Below, piece after piece: positions 55,445-64,000 of a stretch of 64,000 bases of DNA. A program made the position numbers and the translations under genes. The first letter of the stretch is position 1. Each line of letters starts with the position of its first letter. Under the pieces are notes generated by a model. It saw only the letters and a list, made by a program, of their open reading frames with translations. It was not told the DNA's origin and did no database searches. The DNA comes from Tricholoma matsutake (lineage: Eukaryota > Basidiomycota > Agaricomycetes > Agaricales > Tricholomataceae): positions 8,370,001 to 8,434,000 of the forward strand of contig AP026549.1 in assembly GCA_026075535.2 (NCBI GenBank), written 5' to 3'.

Positions 55445-56450
55445 AAGCATTCTTTTATCTGTCCATTGATGTCTAAACATCTCTGGACAGCGAGATGGTT
55501 GCCAAGGATAGATCTTCCCAATGTCAATCAACGGAATTTTGTGATTGATCACCCATAATGGTGGTAAGCCTGTTTCTGCCATCTCTTTGCATAGTGGCCA
55601 AGCGTACTCAATTAATTCTTCTCTAGCACATTGAAGATCTCCTTCAGCAACCTCCATCGCACATGACGATATTTTGGTAACTGTGTTACCCTTAAGAGGT
55701 AACGACTCATTGCTCCCGACAATGATGTGTGCCAGATTTAGACCCATTGTTATACAATGTGTGAACAACCACGGAGTTCCTAGGATAAGGTCATAGCTAG
55801 ATAGGTTTGCAACATCAAAGTGTCATTCCTCATTAATTAACTGGTATTGAAATTTACAGGGGTGCTCCGATTTACTTTGGAGTGGGATCCTTGCACAGCC
55901 AATTGTAGTGACAATGGCTTCTCAAGTTCAACCTTGGTTACTTTCAGCTGATCCACTAGTGCCATCGACATAAAATCTCCCAGTGACCCAGAATCCAGTA
56001 ATGCTCGAGCTGGGTGCCCATTAACTTGCCTGACAATTACTATCAGTTTTGGAATTTGTTGTGTAAAGTCTTTTGGTGTCACTGCATTCCATTGTAAGCC
56101 TGCATAAGTTCCTCGTGGGGCTTGTACTCTGTGCACAGGCAAATCCACTACTTGGTCATGCTCCTCCCATAACTGATTTGCAAACCTGGTTATTAGGTCA
56201 GTCGAAGGTTCAAATATTAATTCATTTGGTACAGAAATCATTGTTCCCATTGCTCTATCGATTATAGTATAACCAAATCCTGCATTTGCAACCTCCCACC
56301 TCTCAGCAGGATCATTCAGAGAAGGAGGATGCAAGCCGATCCCCTGAGAGACAATGTGAATCAACCCCCACCATATAATGTCTTCTTTTTTGTTGTTGCG
56401 CCCTCCCTGTCTTAGCCATGCCAGTTGCTTGTTTCCACCCTGCAAGAAGC
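55445..56450 (-). pseudogene. Ty3-B retropepsin and flanking gag end
   Basis: The piece 56450-55837 contains QLAWLRQGGRNNKKED, then NGHPARALLDSGSLGDFMS, the Asp-Ser-Gly active-site loop of a retropepsin. A frameshift near 55840 leads to LGTPWLFTHCITMGLNLAH, the second half of the protease, and NESLPLKGNTVTKISSCAME, WPLCKEMAETGLPPL before RT. The open frame starts at 56625 inside composite-core sequence (MAHSHPCHHYEHLIVACGVY), so its apparent N-terminus is foreign. Confidence 0.8.
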
Positions 56451-56775
56451 TGCTCATGGTGGTGCTGGTGGCCATTGTCATCTTTACCTCACTGTCCACC
56501 CCTGTCCCTGCCCTGTTGTCCCTGTTGTTGGCCATTGTCCCATTTTGTTGTTGTCCTGATCCATTGTACACTCCACAAGCAACAATCAGGTGCTCGTAGT
56601 GGTGGCATGGGTGTGAGTGTGCCATCTTGGTTCCATCTCATGGTAGATAACCTAGAAAAAGCAAATGAAAATGTTAGTTAGTTGAAAAGAAAAGAAAAGA
56701 AAGGAGCTTGAAAAAACATACTTAGGGCCCAAATGATGTCTGTCATTGTTGGGGCCCAACATGGTCAGTTTTGCA
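56450..56775 (-). repeat. Composite core fragment joined to Ty3-B
   Basis: Contains GGGCCCCAACA...TCATTTGGGCCC (palindrome, 56726-56757), T-rich spacer with CAACTAACTAACATTTTC and TTTTTCTAGGTTATCTA, and a CTCCACAAGC...GGTGCTCG motif, all as in X2/X5 cores, minus orientation. No X-type end is seen; it borders R3 directly. Confidence 0.6.
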
Positions 56776-57600
56776 GCGGTGATGATACTCAATCCGGAAA
56801 CCCAAACAAAACACCTAAAAGGGTCCTATTTGGTATAACACAAGTCAGAGGAGGGTTGTGATTCATTCTAAACTTTCACCAATCTCCAATAATAACAAAC
56901 TAGATGATCTGAACAAAGTTTGGGATGTGCAAAGTAGTTTTGAGGTGTTGTGATATTTTTTGAGATGTTGCAATATTTTTAGGGATTGCGAAATGGACTG
57001 CGAAAATATTGGTTGGTGATGGAAAGGTTGATAAACAATGCGAGAGGTGAGCGACGATGAATACGAGAGGATGACAATAATATCGAGAGGCAAAATGAGG
57101 ATGAACAGGTTTCGACAAAATCCAAAGAATTTTCAGACTAAAACTTGTGACTCAAATGATGAGAAGAGAGTTTTTAGCTCTCTACTACTAATACTATACT
57201 TAAGGGATGCTTCCCTTGTTATTCATTGTGGATATTCATTGTGGATAATACAAGGTTTTTGTAGGTTAAAAAGAGATAGTACCAAAAAGGCAATAATGGG
57301 CATGTGGAGAACATGAGGCAAAAGAAAACATATGGACTTCAGGGATGAAGTAATAACCAATAACCACGAGTCTAGGGAGTGTGGGAGACAATAAATCAAA
57401 ATATAGACTGTCCTTTTGTTCTAGAATTCACTAAATATTGCAAAACATTGTGATGTGCCTCGAGGTGATGTGTGCTGCATGAATATAGCTGAAATGTGCG
57501 TCGTCAAAGTCAATTATGTAAAGGGGAAGTGATGGAAAGCATGCAAAGTGTTGGGGTCCATGCTGAAGTGTGCAAAGTAGAAACTAAAAATGCAAAATTT
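56775..57600. repeat. R3: single arm of the R palindrome family
   Basis: Starts GATGATACTCAATCCGGAAA, then ACCCAAACAAAACACC and GGTATAACACAAGTCAGAGG, matching the outward arm of R2 from its centre. Continues with GTTGTGATATTTTTTGAGAT repeats and TAGTACCAAAAAGGC ... ACATGAGGCAAAAG. The opposite arm is missing, replaced by the core fragment. Confidence 0.72.
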
Positions 57601-58236
57601 TCGAAATGTCCGAAATTTGATCAGAAGCTTGAAAAATAGTCAAAAAAGGTTTGAAAGATGCCAAAATGGATGTGAAATGTTTGTGACTGTGCATTGACTA
57701 TCTGTGAATCTGTGAAATTGATTTTGGAGCTCATACTGGCTAGTGCACCTATCAGTGGTTTGTGGTGTTCGTCAATGTGGGAGTGGGCATGGGAGTGGTG
57801 ACAGTGGGTGGTGATGGAGTTGTGGTGGTAGAGGTGTGAGGGAGGCATCATCATCGATGGTGGTGCAAGGGATTAGGCATCGCAGCAGAGTTTGAAAGAA
57901 TGACAAAAATGGAATGTGGAAATGAAGGGAAAATGAGAGTGAGAATTACCATCTTTGTAAAATGGGGGGGTGTAGTCCATTTTCAAAAATGACCATTTTT
58001 GAGCTCATTTTCGGCTTCATTTTTGGATCATTTTTGGATGTTTGCAGAAGAATGATCAAAAAATGAAGACAAAAATGATGTGAAAAATGCCCACTGTGAA
58101 CACTCTGAAACAAACATTTTGAAAATGAAGCAAAAATGCATTTCATTTCACCTACCCCTGGCAGTGCTCAGCACATTTTAACTCCACCTTAAAGGACTTT
58201 GTGAAATTATTGTTGTAAGTTCCTAGGTAGTACCTC
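57601..58236. other. Gene-free, low-complexity region
   Basis: Contains GTGG/GATGG-rich stretches at 57770-57860 similar to composite cores (minus orientation), and a region 57950-58140 rich in AAAATGA/TCATTTTT inverted motifs. No gene supported. Confidence 0.45.
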
Positions 58237-58357
58237 TGAGTCACTAGTGCTTTGAGGTCCGGTCCAATAGGACCAGGACCAGACTGGACCAGACCAAAAT
58301 TTTGAACCAGTCCTTTAGGACCAATGGTCCCAGTCCAACCACTTGTTGAAGTGGTTT

Positions 58358-58882
58358 GGTCCTTGGCACAAGAGGCAGAGCAATATACTACCCTGGAGAA
58401 AATGTTGGGAATAATGGGAGAAAAACACACTTTTTCACTGGGGAAAAATAAAAGGAACCATCAGTAAAAATATGTTATTTTCCCACACTTTGTCCTTTTG
58501 GTTGCTGCAGGAAAACAACTAATCTGTTTCCAGGAGAAAAACTTGTGAACATTAGGAGGAAAAAGGTCATTTTCCCACATATTCCCAGTTTTTTCTCTGT
58601 GGAAAAATAACTAATCTGTTTCTAGGTGAAAAAATTGTGGAAGTCAGGAGAAAAAATGTTGTTTTCACCAGATATAGAGAAAATGTGGAAAAAAAGATAT
58701 ATTTCCCCTCCATTTTCACCTGATTTTCTCCTGGGAATGGATGAGTTATTTTTGCTGAGCAAGAGCAAAGAGAAAAGTGTGGGAAAAACAACATTTTTTA
58801 CTGATGGTTCCTTTCATTTTTCCCTATTATTCCCAACATATTCTCCAGGGTAATGTACTGCTCTGCCTCTTGTGTGGTCCTC
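58358..58882. mobile_element. Foldback element nested in X6
   Basis: CACAAGAGGCAGAGCA (58368) and TGCTCTGCCTCTTGTG (to 58874) start long inverted arms that continue through CCCTGGAGAA, GTTGGGAATAAT and GGAACCATCAGTAAAAA on both sides, so most of the 500 bp can fold. TGGTCCTT (58358-58365) and TGGTCCTC (58875-58882) are a probable target duplication. It is A/T-rich, with no gene. Confidence 0.75.
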
Positions 58883-59049
58883 ATTCTCATTCCCACTTAC
58901 ACAGACCACCCAAAACCAATTCAGACTGGTTAAGGACTGAACTTACAGTCCTAACTTAATATAAATGTAACACTATTTATTTAAGCATATGTACTAACAA
59001 AATGTGGGGCAAACCCAGATGAAAATAATGAAATGTGAGCTGTTTAAAT

Positions 59050-59950
59050 AGTACAGGGTGAGCATGGACCATTTGTACCTGTTTGTTCACCTGACACACA
59101 TTTTGTTTACTTGTTTTCATTTATTATCATGTTTGATCAACAATAACCACACTGCACCTCCCACCGCTGCCACCTGCCACCTCTTTGCCCACCCCTGTGG
59201 CAACGATGTGGCTACAGCAGTGCCATGTACAATGGGCCCAAACAGTTTGTTTGGGCCCCAGGTATGTTTCTTTAACTTAAGTAACTAACCTTTTTTCTGT
59301 TTTTAGGTTCTATTGCTTAATGATCTTACACCCCCAAATTGCCAAATGATGACAATGACATCAACACCACATGCACAACGAGGCCCAATCAGGTATGTTC
59401 CTTTACCTTTTTTTAGAAAGTAACTAACTTTTTCTTTGGTTTCAGGTTCTATTGTTTAGCCCCTGGAAAACTGAATGACGACAAGGCCATGCATGCCGAT
59501 GACAATGCCAACACCAATGACGAGGATGCCACCACCACTACCAACACCACCAACACCTCCTACACCAACACCAACACCAACACCAACAACCGCAACTGCA
59601 ACATCATGGCCAACAACGCCAACATCAATGCCATCAACACTGACACCAACTGACAACAACAACAACAACAACAACAACAACGCAAATGACAATGTGAATG
59701 ACACCAACAACAATGACAACCAGAACACTAAGATCAACACCAACACTGGGGCCCAACAACAACGAGGATGCCGACACTGACACTAGAGCCTACAATGACA
59801 GATGACGCAACACCAGCACCACCAACACCAGCCCCCCCCCCTTGCTCGAAACTCGAAGCAGGTTTTTTTTTCATTTTGCATTCACATCCAGCCTCGCCAA
59901 CCACTGCTCGCAGGTGGATTGTGAGGTATGTTTTTTTTTTTTTGTCTTAT
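59050..59950 (+). repeat. X6 core
   Basis: Exon-like GGGCCCAAACAG...TTTGTTTGGGCCCCAG ends at a donor GTATGTTTCTTTAAC, with branch-like AAGTAACTAACC and acceptor TTTTTAGGTTC (59262-59308). A second spacer GTATGTTCC...AACTAAC...GGTTTCAG lies at 59394-59447. The following unit is Thr/Pro then Asn-rich, with an (ACA)n array at 59655-59688. These are the clearest intron-like signals of any core. Confidence 0.6.
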
Positions 59951-60152
59951 TTCTTTTTCATTCATTATTAATTGTAAGTAGTAAGTAGATAATTATTAGT
60001 TGACAGATAACCGGTCCTGACCTGGTCAGGACTGAAGTAGGTTCTGGACCAGTTCTAACTGGTCCAGTAACCATGCGAAATGGTCCAGTTATTTTTGCAT
60101 TTCTAAAATATGATAACCAGACCGGACAGGACCTCAAAGCACTATGAGTCAC

Positions 60153-61545
60153 TGTTAGCATATTTTTGAGTCTTCACCATTGAGAAATGGGGTTGATTCA
60201 ACTTTGCAATATATAGGTGACAGCACTGTGAGCACCCATTACACCCTGTGAGCAAGGGCTCACAGTGGTGGGGGGTGGGTGCTGGGTGCCATCACATCCT
60301 CCTCATCTCCATGTGTCTGGCATTGTAGCTGAGCTGCATCCACAATCCACCCTACAAGCAGTTTCTCATAGGCATGGGGCAGGCACCATGTTCTTCATTG
60401 TGGGTGCCATTGGGCATCATTATTCTGGTGTTCCCCATTATTCCCACCACTGTGAGGTATCGTCATTGTCCCACCCACGATCCACCCCATGAGCAGTTGC
60501 TTGTGATGCTGGGATGGGTGGTTGTCGTCATTGGGTCATTGGCTGGTAGCACCCACAATCCAACCTACGAGCAGCTTGCTTACAGCAGTGGTTGGGGGTG
60601 CTGTTGATGTGGTGGTGGTGCCCATCATGCCTGTCTCTTCATTTTCATCCTCCTCCTCCTCCTCCTTGTTGTCATTGTCATCCTCTTTGTTGTCATTGTC
60701 TTCTTCATCATCCTCTTTGTTGTCATCATCCTCTGTGTCATCCTCTTTGTTGTCATCAGCATCATTGGTCCTCTCTGGTCGTGTCATGTCATCCCCACCA
60801 TTCTTCATCAGTTCTTTGTCCCTGTGTCACTGTTCTTCATTGTCATGTTATCATCCCCATTGTTCTTCATTGTCATGTCCTGTTCTTCATTTGTTGTTCC
60901 AAGTCCTGTCCTCATCCTGTTTCCCCTCATCATCGGCTGCTAGCACTTGCAATACACCCCATGAACAGTGGCTTACAGGGCTGGGGGTGGGTGCTGCATT
61001 GTTTGTCGTTGTTCACTTGAACCCAGAGAGAAGGGGCTTGCAGTGGTGAGGGGGTGGCCATAGGTTGTGCTGCCTTGAGGGCTAATCATCATAACCTAAA
61101 ATGAAAAGGTTAGTTCATGGCATGCAGTGGGCAGGGGCTCACAGCAGTGACATGTGGCAGCCATAGACTGCGCTGCCTCAAGGGCTGTAAAATCATCATA
61201 ACCTAAAAATCAAAAGGGTTACTTCAAGAGATTACAAGAAACTTGTACCAATGTTATGGGTGGTATGTACCCATGCAAAGGTTCATCAAGCACATGTGTT
61301 AGGTTTGTTTATGCATGATGAAGGTTTGTCTGCACATGATTAAGGTTCATCAAGCACATGACTAAGGTTCATCTGTGCATGATCAAGGTTTGTCTGCACA
61401 TGACTAAGCTTCATCAAGCACATGACTAAGGTTGGTCTGTGCACGATCAAGGTTCATCAGCATGTGACTAAGGTAGACCAGTCACAGTCATGGTTCTCTC
61501 ACAAGGTGATGAAAAAACTGGACCAGACCAGATCTCAAAGCACTA
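60153..61545. repeat. Core-like region with orphan X6-type end
   Basis: GTGAGCAAGGGCTCACAG, CCTACAAGCAG...CATAGGCATGG and CCCATGAGCAGTTGCTTGTG motifs resemble the inner part of composite cores. Near 60640-60780 a repetitive block encodes DDNKED/EEDEN on the minus strand. At 61517-61545, CTGGACCAGACCAGATCTCAAAGCACTA matches the right end of X6 except for a few bases, but no left end pairs with it. (The motif is longer than one block; key part is CTCAAAGCACTA.). Confidence 0.5.
61275..61470. repeat. Minisatellite with 22-24 bp units
   Basis: Units of AAGGTTCATCAAGCACATGA alternating with AAGGTTTGTCTGCACATGAT repeat about eight times. No function suggested. Confidence 0.85.
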
Positions 61546-62340
61546 CCTGTCTCTGCCATCTGTTGTCACATTCCAATTCCTGTTGGGTGTGGTGCTGGTC
61601 CCTCCTCTTTGCCCTGGTGGATATCCTCTTGTTGTGCTCCCTGTTATTGTTGTGTTTGTCTTCTGTCTCCATCATTAACAGGGAGTTGCAGTGGGTTCTG
61701 GGTTCATCATCCAGGGATAGGGTGGGAGTAGGGGTGGGAGAGATGGGAATATAGGGGTGTTTTTTCCAAAGGTATCTTGGCTGTCACTGTGGACCTAGCA
61801 CAATATGATTTTCAGCCATTTAAATTTGGAAATGTGAATTTCCTAACATAAATGGCTGAATTCAGGGTGGATGAATTTGGGATGGATTTTCATCCCAGAT
61901 ATTTCAGCCATCCAAGGGATGGAGTTCATATGTGTTACGTTACAAAATATTCTTAACCTAATGGGATGAATTTTCATTTTAGAAGGGGATGAAATACAGG
62001 GGATAATTTTAATCCAAGCTGAGGGTATGGATTTGCAACCATCTTAATGTGTGAATTTTCATCAAACTTTTCAACAATTTATGGGATAGTGTTTCCTGCC
62101 ACAAAGGTGTGAATAACAGGGTGTGTTTTCAGCCTGAAATAAAATACAAATTTCATATTATTATGAGATGATTTTAGTAGGTTTCTTTCATTAAATATTG
62201 AATTGACTGTTCCTTCCTCAGGTATTATTGTTATTGTTTTCAGTCAGAATGAGAGGATACTTTTCACACTTCAGGATTACAAGTGTTAAGAGAATTTTTT
62301 TCATCCCAAAAAAGGGGATTTTTCATTTGGGTTGTAATTG
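61546..62340. other. AT-rich spacer with GGATG/CATCC motifs
   Basis: No gene supported. GGATGAATTT / AAATTTTCATCC-like motifs recur in both orientations at 61870-62330, an imperfect palindromic zone probably forming the left arm of the next composite core. No TIR or target duplication found. Confidence 0.4.
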
Positions 62341-63900
62341 TTTTACTGACAAGTCATTTGCAGCCCACCCTCAACACATCACATGATGAATGTTGAACAT
62401 CACGTCACATCAACATCAACCATAACCACCATGCCGCCATCTCACCTCACCATGACCACCACCATTGACAATGATGACGCTCCCCCCTTTCTCCTCTCTC
62501 TTCCCACAACCCCAATGCCATCAATGCTGACTCCCACGACAACAAACACAACACCAGCAACACCACCTGTGGCCACAAATGAGCCACCTTGCTCACAACA
62601 TGGCCCAAATGACATGAATTGTCATTTGGGCCATAGTAAGTTTTTTTCTTCTATAATTCATGTTCATTTTACTAACTAGACTATTACTTTATGTTTAGGG
62701 AAAAAATGAGGCCTACAATGCACAAAGGGAACGATGGGAATGACAAATGACAAATGGGAGGGGCAGAGATGGGCGACAACAATGATGATGGTGACAGTGA
62801 CGGAAGATGGGATGGCAGTGGGAGGCCCGTATAGTGGGACCCACCAGGTAACTACACCACCCCCTTGTTTACCCGCCACGTCATGCTGACGATGCCCCCA
62901 CCTCCTTCCCCAGAGCTCGACAACGACATCCAAAAAACATCCACCCCATGCCCACAAGCGATCACTCATGGGGTGGATCATGGGTGCTCACTGCCAGCAC
63001 CAGCACCAGCAGGATGATGATGGGACGCAGGGCAGGGGGGATGACACCCACCCACACCTACAAGCACCTGCTCATAGGGTGGATTGTGGGCATCTACGGT
63101 GATGGAACGATGAGGGGGATGACACAACAACAAGGGGGCACAACAACGACACCTGCAAACAAGCCCCACAATGACTGAAAGTTTTTTTTCTTTTCTTTTT
63201 TTCTTATTCAATTGTACTAATAAACAATTCTACTTCATTTTCTAGGGAAAAACTCGACCAGCTACGCTGAAAATGGGCACCCTGACCCCAACCGACGATA
63301 TGCGACCCATATTGTCATTTGGGGCATGTAAGTTTTTTTCTTTTCTTTCTTTCTTATTCAATCATACTAACCATTAGATTAATTGATTTTTTAGGGGAAA
63401 AACTCGAGGGATCACCCCGAAAATAGGCACCCCATGCATGCCACGGGTGATGAACAAAGGAGGAAATGAGAGGGGTGGAGCAGGGAACAGACGGCAATGG
63501 GAGGGGACAGCGCTCATAGGCCCGTATAGGGCAGATACACACCCCACCCCTCTTTTACCTGCCGCCTCACACTGACGACCCCCCACCACCTTCCCCAGGG
63601 CACAACGAACCAGCACCCACCACACGTCCACAAGCAACTGCTCGTGGGGTGGATCACAGGTGCATCCTCTGATGACGGGGACGAGGGTGACGATGAGTGC
63701 AACCCAGCACCCAGCACCACCACCGAGACGATCAGGCCATGGCACCAGACCCCTCCACTATGAGCAACTGCTCGTAGGGAGTAAGGCTGGTGCGTAGGAG
63801 GCAGAGACAACATGGCGAGGGTGACAGATGACAACGGGGACATGATGGGACAACAGGCCGACAATGAGGCATCAGGGGTCTGGGGGATTTTTTCGCTTCT
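62340..63900 (+). repeat. Composite core at the window's right edge
   Basis: Plus orientation: Thr/Pro-rich exon-like unit, palindrome ATGGCCCAAATGAC...GTCATTTGGGCCAT (62601-62636), then donor GTAAGTTTTTTTCT, branch ACTAACTAG and acceptor TATGTTTAGG (62638-62700). Similar spacers start at 63181 and 63328 (GTAAGTTTTTTTC). Further on, GAGCAACTGCTCGTAGGG-type palindromes (62960-63080, 63635-63780). Neither end of the element is inside the window. Confidence 0.55.
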
Positions 63901-64000
63901 TTCGAGTAGATTTTGTATCTTAGTGGCTTGAAATTTACTCTGATACATGATGAAACTATTCTATCAATGGGATGAAAAAAACAGTATTGGCAGGTTCTTT

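Larger units (their letters stand above)
52206..56450 (-). mobile_element. Ty3 chromovirus-like element (Ty3-B), no LTRs seen
   Basis: Order on the minus strand: retropepsin, RT, RNase H, integrase with a chromodomain-like tail. The reading frame is nearly complete; it is interrupted mainly by five TGA codons (53148-53150, 54420-54422, 54813-54815, 54867-54869, 55260-55262), all at positions where the family has Arg, and by frameshifts near 55440 and 55840. No LTR pair was found: the 5' side is cut at about 56450 by composite-core sequence and the 3' side runs into G3. Confidence 0.88.
58237..60152. mobile_element. X6: hAT-ended element carrying an X-type core
   Basis: Ends TAGTGCTTTGAGGTCCGGTC (58245) and ACAGGACCTCAAAGCACTA (to 60144) are inverted; TGAGTCAC is directly repeated at 58237-58244 and 60145-60152 (8 bp). 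Subterminal arrays are GGACCAGACTGGACC-like at 58260-58345 and inverted at 60010-60080. Inside is a foldback element (58366-58874) and a plus-oriented core (59050-59950) with GGGCCC palindrome and two intron-like spacers. It lacks tRNA-like modules and hairpin ladder, and its TIRs are unrelated to X1-X5. No transposase. Confidence 0.88.

Noticed and set aside
61517..61545. A second complete X6-type element ending at 61545
   Set aside because: No left end TAGTGCTTTGAG other than that of X6 lies upstream, and the CCTGTCTC flank has no matching partner.

Overview
The window looks like a repeat-choked stretch of a basidiomycete (Agaricomycetes) genome. Evidence: ~55-bp GT-AG introns in an HNH gene, a basidiomycete-type six-cysteine gene fragment, Ty3 elements with a chromodomain-like integrase tail, a tyrosine-recombinase retroelement and many hAT-type DNA transposons. 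Genus cannot be read from the sequence. There are no rRNA genes, CRISPR arrays or convincing tRNA genes. Only one gene looks intact: the 3-exon HNH-endonuclease-domain gene at 17070-18224 (- strand), which sits in a CpG-rich island.

Layout. 1-930: six-cysteine gene fragment. 1200-4310: broken Ty3 pol (-). 4615-5487: hAT-like element with perfect TIRs. 6099-16215: hAT transposon copy A (-), split by a 6.2-kb LINE (9778-15977) with a 14-bp target duplication. 17070-18224: HNH gene with a 169-bp MITE just upstream of its ATG. 19018-19868: second element of that MITE family. 20560-21601: RecQ-like helicase pseudogene. 22640-27400: tyrosine-recombinase (DIRS-like) retroelement remnant, itself holding a solo LTR and a 947-bp hAT-like element. 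27480-33000: long palindromic R repeats. 32940-39122: a fragmented unknown gene (G1, -). 39485-40969: Ty3 gag fragment with a hAT MITE at its edge. 41819-45715: hAT copy B (+). 45990-48233: unknown gene G2. 52206-56450: second Ty3 element, a chromovirus (-). 56450-64000: further palindromes and composite cores.

The most unusual content is a family called X here (X1 28493-30667, X2 35177-37295, X3 46904-47905, X5 49158-51408, partial X4 about 37880-38521). Each complete copy has short terminal inverted repeats (core CTTTACACTCCCCCAC), an 8-9 bp target duplication, subterminal tandem arrays specific to that copy, outward-facing tRNA-like modules of up to three types (A, B, C) in different pairings, a ladder of about five short GC-rich hairpins always just inside module A, and a collinear core of low-complexity exon-like units ending in GGGCCC palindromes and followed by intron-like GT...CTAAC...AG spacers. 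The same core appears between unrelated hAT-type ends (X6, 58245-60144), so core and ends seem to be exchangeable. No protein able to move X was found here.

Decay is mostly by CpG deamination. Most premature stops in the hAT, LINE and chromovirus genes are TGA where the family has arginine (CGA), and the two hAT copies differ largely at CG/TG/CA sites. Nesting gives a relative order: hAT insertion, then duplication, then LINE insertion into copy A; X1 is younger than R1; X2 and X4 are younger than G1; X3 is younger than G2.
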